From NCBI RefSeq assembly GCF_001905465.1, contig NZ_LISX01000005.1:465085-529084 (forward strand): a stretch of 64,000 nt of DNA, in the 5' to 3' direction. The DNA comes from Kitasatospora sp. CB01950 (GTDB lineage: Bacteria > Actinomycetota > Actinomycetes > Streptomycetales > Streptomycetaceae). Made by a program: the position numbers and the translations under genes. The notes below the pieces were generated by a model. That model saw only the letters and a list, made by a program, of their open reading frames with translations. It was not told the DNA's origin and made no database searches. Below, in pieces: positions 16,556 through 23,943 of the stretch. Within the stretch, counting starts at the first letter, position 1. Each line of letters opens with the position of its first letter.

Positions 16556-16914
16556 GACGGCAGGACTAGGCGTTCCGTCCGGTGGCCCGCCCGGTCACTG
16601 GCCGGGCTGCGGACGAAGCAAATCCCACGGCCCGCAAGGCTGGCAAACGCCGATTGGCCCCGCTCCCGGGATCGGGAAGGGGCTGACGGATCACCAGGTC
16701 ACGCTGTGCGGGCGCCGCGCTGCGGTACGCGTACGGGATCATGACGGTACGCACACGAACCCCGCACGGTGGGCGACTTCGGACACCGTGCGCGTCCGCA
16801 CGACGACTCGGTGTGAGCACGCGGGTGAGCCTGGTCACCCGCGGGCAGGCCGAGCGGGCGGCGCAGGGAGGCCTCCCACCCGTCTTGGCGTGCCGTCGGC
16901 GACCCGACGCGACG
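16556..16914. other. Non-coding stretch upstream of the riboswitch
   Basis: This 359 bp stretch probably contains the peptidase promoter. I see no plausible gene in it. A GTGCGG/CCGCAC-type set of short inverted repeats is present but not distinctive. Confidence 0.5.
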
Positions 16915-17109
16915 TCAACCCGCGATCGACGCGATGGCCTTGGAGACGGAGGTGAGGAACTGCTGGATCGGACCGGCCATGGTCGACTGGCTGAGCATGA
17001 AGCCGAACAGCGCGGCGACGATGGCGTGCCCGGACTTCAGCTGCTTGTTGCGAATGAAGATCGCGACGATGATGCCGAACAGGACAAGCGCGGAGACGGA
17101 GAAGGCCAC
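16915..17109 (-). CDS. Small two-segment membrane protein
   Basis: The 64-residue product starts MAFSVSALVLFGIIVAIFIR. It has two hydrophobic helices (about 2-19 and 28-48) joined by a short basic turn with NKQLKSGHA. Similar short proteins with a GHAxVxxLFGF core occur widely in Streptomyces. I recall them only as hypothetical proteins, sometimes in multiple copies. A clear ribosome binding site (GAGGAAG) precedes the ATG. No partner genes flank it: 388 bp of non-coding DNA lies upstream. Function unknown. Confidence 0.75.
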   Translation of the reverse strand: MAFSVSALVLFGIIVAIFIRNKQLKSGHAIVAALFGFMLSQSTMAGPIQQFLTSVSKAIASIAG

Positions 17110-17497
17110 CGGGACTCACTTCCTCGATTCATGGCGGGGGTTCGGGTGGGAGCCGCCGATGGCTCCCAGGCGGAAACCGGCCCCTGCCCCCCGTGTCCCC
17201 ACCACTCCATCCGGACTCAGTGTGGTCGCTCGTGCTGAGTGCGTAAAGGACTTGCCCGGTCGCCCGGGGCCCCAACCCGGCTGGTAGGACTGATTTTCGC
17301 CGACCGCGACGATAGCGGACGGGTTCTGACGTCCCGTCGGTGGGCGGTGGTCCGCCCAGGCCGGCGCGGCAAAGCGGCAGGCAGATCCGCCATCGCCGCC
17401 GTCTCCGGGCGGCGTACCGGAATTGGCCGAAGATCAACGCCCGGGTTTGACACTCCGTGGGCACTCCGCGCTCACCGCACCTGCACGACAGGCGAGT
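17110..17497. other. Intergenic region without a recognisable gene
   Basis: This 388 bp stretch should carry the promoter of the small membrane protein gene and the 3' end signals of the phosphatase gene. No strong hairpin, operator or short reading frame with a ribosome binding site stood out. Confidence 0.5.
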
Positions 17498-18709
17498 TCA
17501 GCGGCGCCAGATCAGCAGCACCGCGCGGTCGTCGTTGACGTGTTTGGCGACGGTGTCGATCAGCCGGACCGCGGCGCCGTGCCGGACCGCCACGGGGACG
17601 GTGGCGACCAGCCGGTCGGCCTCGCCCATCAGCCGGTCCATGCCCTCCGCGAGGTCGCGGCCGGGGATCTCCACCATGCCGTCGGTGCACAGCATCAGGA
17701 CGTCGCCGGGGCCGAGGACGCCGCGCACCCCTTCGAACTTGGCCTCGTCGTAGACGCCGAGCAGCGGGCCCTCGGCCTCCTTGACCTCCCAGTACCCGGC
17801 GCCGGCCAGCCGGTGCATGCCGGGCAGGTGGCCGGCCGAGAGCAGTTCGTACTCGCCGGTGTCCAGGTCGACCACCAGGTGCACGGCGGTGGCGAAGCCC
17901 TCCGCCCAGTCCTGGCGCAGCAGGTAGCCGTTGGCGGCGGGCAGGAAGTCGTGGGCGGGCAGCGAGCCGAGCAGCCCGCCGAACGCGCCGGACAGCAGCA
18001 GGGCGCGGCTGCCGGCGTCCATGCCCTTGCCGGAGACGTCGGCCAGGACGACTTCGAGCATCCGCCCGCCGGGGCCGGTGCGGGCGGCGGCCATGAAGTC
18101 GCCGGAGAAGGACTGGCCGCCGGCCGGGCGCAGCGCGGTGTCGGTGTGCCAGCCGTCGGGCAGTTGCGGGATGCGGCCCTGGACCCGGATCCGCTCGCGC
18201 AGGTCGAACAGCATGGTGGAGCCGCCGCGCCAGGGCACGCCGATCCGGCGGCGGAACTGGGCGACCAGCAGTCCGGCGACGCCGACCGCGCCGACCACCA
18301 GCGCGGCTCCCGGGGTCACGCCGTGGGCGTAGGCCTCGGGCCGCGCGCTGGCGACGCGCTCGCCGGTGTGCACCAGGGACTCGGTGACCAGCCCGGCGGC
18401 GGCGACGGCGTACAGCAGCACCAGGGTGCCGGGGCGCAGCAGCAGCGCGCCGGCCAGCACCGGCAGCACCAGGGCGGTGGGCGGGGCCCAGTCGGGGGCC
18501 GCGATGTTCAGCAGGACCAGGACGGGCACCGCGAGGGCGAGGGCGGCGAACGCCCACCAGTCGGCGCCGTCGCCGCGGAAGTAGTCGACTCCGGTGCGGC
18601 GCAGCCTGCGTCGGGCCCGGTACAGCGCCGCGCGCAGCCGGGCCGTCACGGGCTCGCGGGACGGTCCGCCGTCCCGGCCCGTCGCTGTGGGACGCGCTCT
18701 GCCGGCCAT
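17498..18709 (-). CDS. Membrane-anchored SpoIIE/PP2C-type serine phosphatase
   Basis: This metal-dependent Ser/Thr phosphatase probably dephosphorylates an anti-sigma-factor antagonist or similar signalling protein. The 403-residue protein has a basic N-terminus, several hydrophobic helices (about 45-145) and then a SpoIIE domain (about 170-403). Metal-binding Asp residues are seen in SFSGDFMAA, LEVVLADVSGKG, LCTDGMVE and the C-terminal NDDRAVLLIWRR. No PAS, GAF or HATPase domain is attached, so the membrane region is the likely sensor. The ATG at 18709 was chosen because the preceding frame lacks coding character. The gene is divergent from the acetyltransferase gene, and no anti-sigma partner lies nearby. 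Confidence 0.9.
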   Translation of the reverse strand: MAGRARPTATGRDGGPSREPVTARLRAALYRARRRLRRTGVDYFRGDGADWWAFAALALAVPVLVLLNIAAPDWAPPTALVLPVLAGALLLRPGTLVLLYAVAAAGLVTESLVHTGERVASARPEAYAHGVTPGAALVVGAVGVAGLLVAQFRRRIGVPWRGGSTMLFDLRERIRVQGRIPQLPDGWHTDTALRPAGGQSFSGDFMAAARTGPGGRMLEVVLADVSGKGMDAGSRALLLSGAFGGLLGSLPAHDFLPAANGYLLRQDWAEGFATAVHLVVDLDTGEYELLSAGHLPGMHRLAGAGYWEVKEAEGPLLGVYDEAKFEGVRGVLGPGDVLMLCTDGMVEIPGRDLAEGMDRLMGEADRLVATVPVAVRHGAAVRLIDTVAKHVNDDRAVLLIWRR

Positions 18710-18874
18710 GGGGACCGACCTTATCCACCGGCGGTGCGTGCGTCGACGGCCCGGGTGGCACCGAGTGCAGCGGGAGTGGCACGCTCCGGCGGGTTTCGGC
18801 CGTGCGGGGGCGCCCGCGACATGCGCGCGACAAATCGCTCGCACGGTTCCGGATCCGGTGATAGGCAGGGCCTC

Positions 18875-20128
18875 ATGACGACTCGACACCCCCGACTGAC
18901 CGTGCGGCCGCTGCAGGCCGAGGAGTGGAACACCTGGTACGACAGCCTGCTGGTGGCCTTCGGCGGCACTGAGGAGCCGCCCGAGGAGCGGTCGCTGTGG
19001 CGCGAGTTGACGGAGGTGGAGCGCTCGCTGGCGGCCTGCGAGGGCGAGCGGATCGTCGGCAGCGCCTCCGCGTTGAGCTTCCGGGTGGTGGTGCCGGGCG
19101 GTGCGGTGCTGCCGGCGGCGGGCGTGACGATGGTGGGCGTGCTGCCCACCCACCGGCGGCGCGGCGCGCTGACGGCCCTGATGCGCCGCCAGTTGGACGA
19201 CGTGCACGCGGCCGGGGAGCCGCTGGCGGTGCTGACGGCGTCCGAGCCGCCGATCTACGGGCGCTTCGGCTACGGCCAGGGCACCCGCAAGGTGACGGTG
19301 TCGATGACCCGCGGCCGGGTGCGGGTGCACACCCCGGAGCAGCAGGGCGAGTTGGTGCTGCGGCTCGCGGACCCGGCCGCCGAGCTGGCCCGCTGCGAGG
19401 AGCTGTACGCCCGCCTGGCCACCCGCCGTCCGGGCACCCTGGTGCGGCAGCCGGGCTGGGAGAAGCTGCCGGTGCTGGACGCGCCGGGCTCCCGCGACGG
19501 CTTCTCCCCGCTGCAGTCGGTGGTGGCGGAGGACCCGAACACGGGCGAGCTGCTCGGCTACGCCCGGTACGCGGTGAAGAGTGACTGGAACGAGCGGGGT
19601 GCGGCCGGCGTGGTCCGGGTCCGCGTGGTGCAGGCGGAGCAGCCGTGGGTGTACGCCCGGCTGTGGGAGTTCCTGCTCGACCTCGACCTGACGGAGCGGG
19701 TGGAGGCGTACAACCTGCCGGCCGACGACCCGCTGCTGCACCTGGTGTCGGACGTCCGGCACCTGGCGCCGCGCCTGGTGGACGCCATGTTCGTGCGGCT
19801 GGTGGATCTGCCGAGGGCGTTGGAGGCGCGCGGCTGGGCGCAGCCGGTGGACGCGGTGCTGGAAGTCACCGACGCGTTCTGCCCGTGGAACGCGGGCCGT
19901 TGGCGGCTGACGGCCGCACCGGGCAAGCCGGCGTCCTGCGTGCCGACCGACGATCCGGCCGATCTTGCGCTGGACGTACGGGAGTTGGGCTCGGCGTACC
20001 TGGGCGGCACCGCGCTGTCGGCGCTGGCCGCGGCGGGCCTGGTGCGGGAGTTGCGGCCGGGTGCGCTGGAGTCGGTGTCGGCGGCGTTCCGTTCGGGGCT
20101 GGAGCCCTGGCTGCCGCACGGCTTCTGA
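18875..20128 (+). CDS. Eis-like GNAT N-acetyltransferase
   Basis: The 417-residue protein matches the Eis plan: an N-terminal GNAT domain with the acetyl-CoA loop seen as VLPTHRRRGALTALM, a second degenerate GNAT domain, and a C-terminal SCP2-like domain ending WLPHGF. The terminal carboxylate of that domain serves catalysis in Eis. Eis enzymes acetylate amines, including lysines and aminoglycosides, as hexamers. The substrate here is unknown, and resistance should not be assumed. The ATG at 18875 follows a GGCAGGG box. It shares a bidirectional terminator with rpiB. Confidence 0.88.
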   Translation: MTTRHPRLTVRPLQAEEWNTWYDSLLVAFGGTEEPPEERSLWRELTEVERSLAACEGERIVGSASALSFRVVVPGGAVLPAAGVTMVGVLPTHRRRGALTALMRRQLDDVHAAGEPLAVLTASEPPIYGRFGYGQGTRKVTVSMTRGRVRVHTPEQQGELVLRLADPAAELARCEELYARLATRRPGTLVRQPGWEKLPVLDAPGSRDGFSPLQSVVAEDPNTGELLGYARYAVKSDWNERGAAGVVRVRVVQAEQPWVYARLWEFLLDLDLTERVEAYNLPADDPLLHLVSDVRHLAPRLVDAMFVRLVDLPRALEARGWAQPVDAVLEVTDAFCPWNAGRWRLTAAPGKPASCVPTDDPADLALDVRELGSAYLGGTALSALAAAGLVRELRPGALESVSAAFRSGLEPWLPHGF

Positions 20129-20143
20129 CCGGCCGCCCGCAGC

Positions 20144-20189
20144 ACGCACCGCGCCCGCCCGGGTCGACTCCCGGGCGGGCGCGGTGCGT
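20144..20189. terminator. Bidirectional terminator between the acetyltransferase gene and rpiB
   Basis: Twenty-base perfect arms starting ACGCACCGCGCCC flank a six-base loop between convergent genes. Confidence 0.9.
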
Positions 20190-20199
20190 TGCGGGTGGA

Positions 20200-20685
20200 T
20201 CAGCCCTGCGGGTGGTGGGCCGGGACGGGCGGCAGCTCACCGGTGGTCTCGTACTCGGAGAGCATCTCGATCCGGCGGGTGTGCCGGGGCTCGCCGCTGT
20301 ACGGGGTGTTGAGGAAGATCTCGACGAACTCGGTGGCCTCGTCCAGGGTGTGCATCCGGCCGCCGACCGAGATCACGTTGGCGTTGTTGTGCTCGCGGCC
20401 CAGGGCGGCGGTCTGCTTGCTCCAGGCCAGCGCGGCGCGGACGCCCTTGACCTTGTTGGCGGCGATCGCCTCGCCGTTGCCGGAGCCGCCGATCACCACG
20501 CCCAGCGCCTCGGGGTCGGTGGCGGTGCGCTCGGCCGCCCGGAGGCAGAACGGCGGGTAGTCGTCCTCGGCGTCGTAGATGTGCGGGCCGCAGTCGACCG
20601 GCTCGTGCCCGGCCCCCTTCAGCCACTCGACGAGGTGGTTCTTCAGTTCGTATCCGGCGTGGTCGGAGCCCAGGTAGACGCGCAT
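20200..20685 (-). CDS. rpiB: Ribose-5-phosphate isomerase B
   Basis: RpiB interconverts ribulose 5-phosphate and ribose 5-phosphate in the pentose phosphate pathway. The 161-residue protein opens MRVYLGSDHAGYELKNHL, the family hallmark. It carries VIGGSGNGEAIAANK, where a Ser/Gly loop replaces the catalytic Cys of the enterobacterial type; this is the actinobacterial form. HNNANV is also present. A start at 20685 is preferred over the further upstream codon because homologues begin at MRVYLG. bioY follows it upstream on the same strand but is separated by about 70 bp. Confidence 0.95.
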   Translation of the reverse strand: MRVYLGSDHAGYELKNHLVEWLKGAGHEPVDCGPHIYDAEDDYPPFCLRAAERTATDPEALGVVIGGSGNGEAIAANKVKGVRAALAWSKQTAALGREHNNANVISVGGRMHTLDEATEFVEIFLNTPYSGEPRHTRRIEMLSEYETTGELPPVPAHHPQG

Positions 20686-20754
20686 GGACACGAGTGTGAC
20701 ATGCCACCGGGCCCGCACCCCGACAGGGGCGGCGGGCCCGGTTCGGACACGTCG

Positions 20755-21351
20755 TCAGCGTCGGCCGACGAGCTTCCAGGTGAGCGGCAGGGCGCCCATC
20801 GCGAGGGCCATCTTCAGCGCGTCGCCGATCAGGTACGGGTACATGCCGAGGCCGGCGGCCTTGGCCAACGGGACGTCCAGGGCGAACGCCAGGTACGGCA
20901 CGCCGACCGCGTAGATCACCAGGCTGCCGAGCGCCATCGCGCCGGCGGTGCGCAGCGGGCTGCGGTCGGCGCCGCGGCGGGCCAGCGCGCCGGTGAGGGC
21001 GGCGGCCAGCACGAAGCCGATCACGTAGCCGAAGGTGGCCATGCCGGCGCCGGAGGTGCCCTCGGCGAACCAGGGCAGCCCGGCCGCGCCGGCGGCCAGG
21101 TAGAGGCCGAGGGCGGCGGCGCCGCGGCGGGCGCCGAGGGCGGTGCCGACCAGCAGCGCGGCGAAGGTCTGGCCGGTCACCGGCACCGGGGAGCCCGGCA
21201 CGGGGACGGACAGCTGGGCGGCGATGCCGGTCAGCGCGGCGCCGCCGGCCACCAGGGCCAGGTCGCGGGCCCGCGCGCCGATCCGGGTGGCCGCCTGCGG
21301 CAGCAGGTCGGCGAGGACGGCGGTGGACGGTGTCGGCGCGGCGATGGCCAT
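20755..21351 (-). CDS. bioY: Biotin transporter BioY (S component)
   Basis: BioY is the membrane biotin-binding component of an ECF-type importer. The 198-residue protein has about six helices and the family motifs PVPGSPVPVTGQTFAAL and GYVIGFVLAAALTG. The FPYLIGD-like stretch reads MYPYLIGDALKMALA. The ATG at 21351 is preceded by GGGAG. No bioM/bioN ATPase or T component is adjacent, so it is either a solitary BioY or shares energising units encoded elsewhere. It is divergent from the amino acid permease across 277 bp. Confidence 0.93.
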   Translation of the reverse strand: MAIAAPTPSTAVLADLLPQAATRIGARARDLALVAGGAALTGIAAQLSVPVPGSPVPVTGQTFAALLVGTALGARRGAAALGLYLAAGAAGLPWFAEGTSGAGMATFGYVIGFVLAAALTGALARRGADRSPLRTAGAMALGSLVIYAVGVPYLAFALDVPLAKAAGLGMYPYLIGDALKMALAMGALPLTWKLVGRR

Positions 21352-21628
21352 GGCTGCTCCCGGGATCCGATGAGGGTGATCACCTGTGAACCTACGCTGC
21401 GTCAGGGCCCCGCCACCGCGTCGGAGCGCGACAAAGCCGACCGGGCCCGGCTTGTCGGGTCCGGCCTGTGACCAAGCCCTCACGACCGCATACGGTGGTG
21501 GGGCGATCACTGTCCGTCGGGAGGGCGTCCGGATGCCGGTCCCGGTTGGGGCGTTCACGTCATATGCCGAATAGTGGACAGACCCCATCGAAATGGTCGG
21601 GCAGTCACACAGTCTGGAACCCCTCCGC

Positions 21629-23029
21629 ATGACCCGCACTCCCCCCTCCGCCAAGGCGTCCGCCCGGCCGGCCGCCGACGGCGCCGCCGAGGACACCGGT
21701 CTGGCGCACGGACTCAAGCAGCGCCATCTGTCGATGATCGCGCTGGGCGGCGTGATCGGCGCAGGGCTGTTCGTCGGCTCCGGCTCCGGCATCGCCGCCG
21801 CCGGTCCGGCCGTGGTGCTCGCCTTCGCCGCCTCCGGGCTGCTGGTGATGCTGGTGATGCGGATGCTCGGCGAGATGTCCGCGGCCCGGCCCGCCTCCGG
21901 CTCGTTCTCGGTGCACGCCGACCGGGAGATAGGCCCGTGGGCCGGCTTCACCGTCGGCTGGCTGTTCTGGATACTCCTGTGCGTCGGCGTCGCGGTGGAG
22001 GCGATCGGCGCGGCCGGCATCGTCTCCGACTGGCTGCCCGCCGTGCCCTCCTGGGCCTGGGTCGCGATCTTCATGGCCTTCTTCTGCGTCACCAACCTGG
22101 CGGCGGTGCGCAACTTCGGCGAGTTCGAGTTCTGGTTCGCCGCGATCAAGGTGCTGGCGATCAGCGCCTTCCTGGTGATCGGCGTGCTGGCCGTGCTCGG
22201 CCTGCTGCCCGGCACCGCCTCCCCCGGCGCCGCCAACCTGACCGGCCACCACGGCTTCCTGCCGCACGGCGCGAGCGGCCTGGTCACCGGCCTGCTCGCC
22301 TCGGTCTTCGCGTACGGCGGCCTGGAGACCGTCACCATCGCCGCCGCCGAGTCCGAGAACCCCCGGCGCAGCGTGGCCGTCGCGGTACGCACCGCGATGT
22401 GGCGGATCGCGCTGTTCTACGTCGGTTCGATGGCGGTCATCGTGACGCTGGTGCCGTGGGACGACCCGTCCGTCGTCCGGCCCGGGCCGTACGTGGCGGT
22501 GCTGCAGACCCTGGGCATCCCGGGGGCGGCGCAGCTGATGAACGTGGTGGTGCTGATCGCGCTGCTGTCCGCGATGAACGCCAACATCTACGGCTCGTCC
22601 CGGATGGCGCACTCGCTGGTCGCCCGCGACCACGGCCCGCGTGCGCTGGCCCGGCTGTCCGGCGGCGTCCCGCGGCGCGCGGTGCTGGCGTCCTGCGCGT
22701 TCGGGTTCCTGGCGGTGCTGCTGTCCTACTGGTGGCCGGAGACGGTCTTCAGCTGGCTGCTCAACATGGTCGGCGCCGCCGTCCTGGTGGTCTGGGCGTT
22801 CATCGCCGTCGCCCAGCTCCGGATGCGGCGCAAGGTGTCCGCCGACCGGCTCCCCGTCCGGATGTGGGCGTTCCCGTACCTGACGTACACCGCGCTGGCG
22901 GCGATCGCGGTCATCCTGGTCCTGATGACTCTCGACCCCGCGAACCGCATCCAGCTCTACTTCACCGCCGGCCTGACGATCGCCCTGGCCGCCGCCGGTT
23001 TCCTGCGGAACCGCGCCCGGGCCGTCTGA
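21629..23029 (+). CDS. Amino acid permease of the AAT/APC family
   Basis: This is a proton-coupled amino acid uptake carrier of the cytoplasmic membrane. The 466-residue protein has twelve hydrophobic helices after a charged N-terminal tail. The amino acid transporter signature is seen in LSMIALGGVIGAGLFVGSG (helix 1) and in the ESENPRRSVAVAV segment after helix 6. The ATG at 21629 was chosen because the twelve residues upstream look non-coding. The substrate cannot be told from sequence; the closest remembered family members are GABA/aromatic/proline-type permeases. It ends at a strong hairpin at 23037-23069. Confidence 0.9.
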   Translation: MTRTPPSAKASARPAADGAAEDTGLAHGLKQRHLSMIALGGVIGAGLFVGSGSGIAAAGPAVVLAFAASGLLVMLVMRMLGEMSAARPASGSFSVHADREIGPWAGFTVGWLFWILLCVGVAVEAIGAAGIVSDWLPAVPSWAWVAIFMAFFCVTNLAAVRNFGEFEFWFAAIKVLAISAFLVIGVLAVLGLLPGTASPGAANLTGHHGFLPHGASGLVTGLLASVFAYGGLETVTIAAAESENPRRSVAVAVRTAMWRIALFYVGSMAVIVTLVPWDDPSVVRPGPYVAVLQTLGIPGAAQLMNVVVLIALLSAMNANIYGSSRMAHSLVARDHGPRALARLSGGVPRRAVLASCAFGFLAVLLSYWWPETVFSWLLNMVGAAVLVVWAFIAVAQLRMRRKVSADRLPVRMWAFPYLTYTALAAIAVILVLMTLDPANRIQLYFTAGLTIALAAAGFLRNRARAV

Positions 23030-23036
23030 CAGCAGC

Positions 23037-23069
23037 GGTCCCCGCGCCCCTGGCAGGGGCGCGGGGACC
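23037..23069. terminator. Terminator after the amino acid permease gene
   Basis: Fifteen-base arms GGTCCCCGCGCCCCT and complement with a three-base loop. It lies between convergent genes and may serve both. Confidence 0.85.
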
Positions 23070-23120
23070 TGCACGGATGTGGCCGAGGGTGTTCGCACAG
23101 CCGTCCGCGCACCGGACGGA

Positions 23121-23756
23121 CTACTCGAACGACGGCCCCGCGGTCCGCGTCCGCTTGATCTCGTAGAACCCGGGCGTCGAGGCCACCAGCAGCGTCCCGT
23201 CCCAGAGGCGGGCCGCGGCCTCGCCCCGCGGGGCGGGGGTGACGACCGGACCGAAGAAGGCGACCCGCTCGCCGTCGGCGCCGTCCACGGCGATGACCGG
23301 GGTGCCGACGTCCTCGCCGACCAAGCCGATGCCCTCCGCGTGGGAGGCGCGCAGCTTCTCGTCGTGGGCGTCGGTGTCGGCCGCGTCCGCGAGCTCCTCG
23401 GGCAGCCCGGCCGCGGCGAGGGCGGCGACCACGGTCTCCCGGGTGTTGGGCAGGCCCTGGTTGTGGAAGCGCAGGCCGAGCTCGGTGTAGAGGCGGCCGA
23501 GCACCTCCTCGCCGTACTGCTCGGCGGCGGCGATCAGCACCCGGACCGGGCCCCAGCCGGCGGCCAGCAGCTCGCGGTACTGCTCGGGCAGGTCGTCGCG
23601 CTTCTCGTTGAGGACGGACAGGCTCATCACGTGCCAGCGGACGTCCACCGGGCGGAGCTTCTCGACCTCCAGCATCCAGCGCGAGGTCATCCAGGCCCAG
23701 GGGCAGATCGGGTCGAACCAGAAGTCGGCGGTCTTGCGGCTGTCTGCAGTGCTCAC
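23121..23756 (-). CDS. DsbA-fold oxidoreductase, Rv2466c-like
   Basis: The 211-residue protein closely follows the mycothiol-dependent oxidoreductase Rv2466c of Mycobacterium in my memory of that sequence. Shared stretches are DFWFDP, HVMSLSVLNEKRDDLPEQY, WGPVRV, VGEDVGTP and FYEIKRTRT. It is cytoplasmic with no signal peptide. The active site here reads Cys18-Pro-Trp-Ala, so the second cysteine of the CPWC motif is absent and a monothiol (mycothiolation) mechanism is implied. The GTG at 23756 was chosen from homologue length. It is divergent from pepN, with 187 bp between. Confidence 0.9.
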   Translation of the reverse strand: MSTADSRKTADFWFDPICPWAWMTSRWMLEVEKLRPVDVRWHVMSLSVLNEKRDDLPEQYRELLAAGWGPVRVLIAAAEQYGEEVLGRLYTELGLRFHNQGLPNTRETVVAALAAAGLPEELADAADTDAHDEKLRASHAEGIGLVGEDVGTPVIAVDGADGERVAFFGPVVTPAPRGEAAARLWDGTLLVASTPGFYEIKRTRTAGPSFE

Positions 23757-23943
23757 GGGCGGCGTCCTCGGAAGTCGACGGTCGAGAGGTGCGGAGTGTC
23801 CCCCTCGGAGCTGCAACCCGGGGGCTTCCCTGATGATTCCTCACCCAGTGCAATGGCACAGCGGGGGGAGCGTGAAAGGATGCCCCCCACGGGGTGCCAT
23901 GAACACTCCGAAAGCCGTGTGTTCCGTACAGAGGAGTGCCGCC

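Noticed and set aside
21375..21384. Ten-base palindrome GGTGATCACC upstream of bioY
   Set aside because: Short palindromes are frequent at this GC. It does not match a known biotin repressor site, so it is not listed as an operator.
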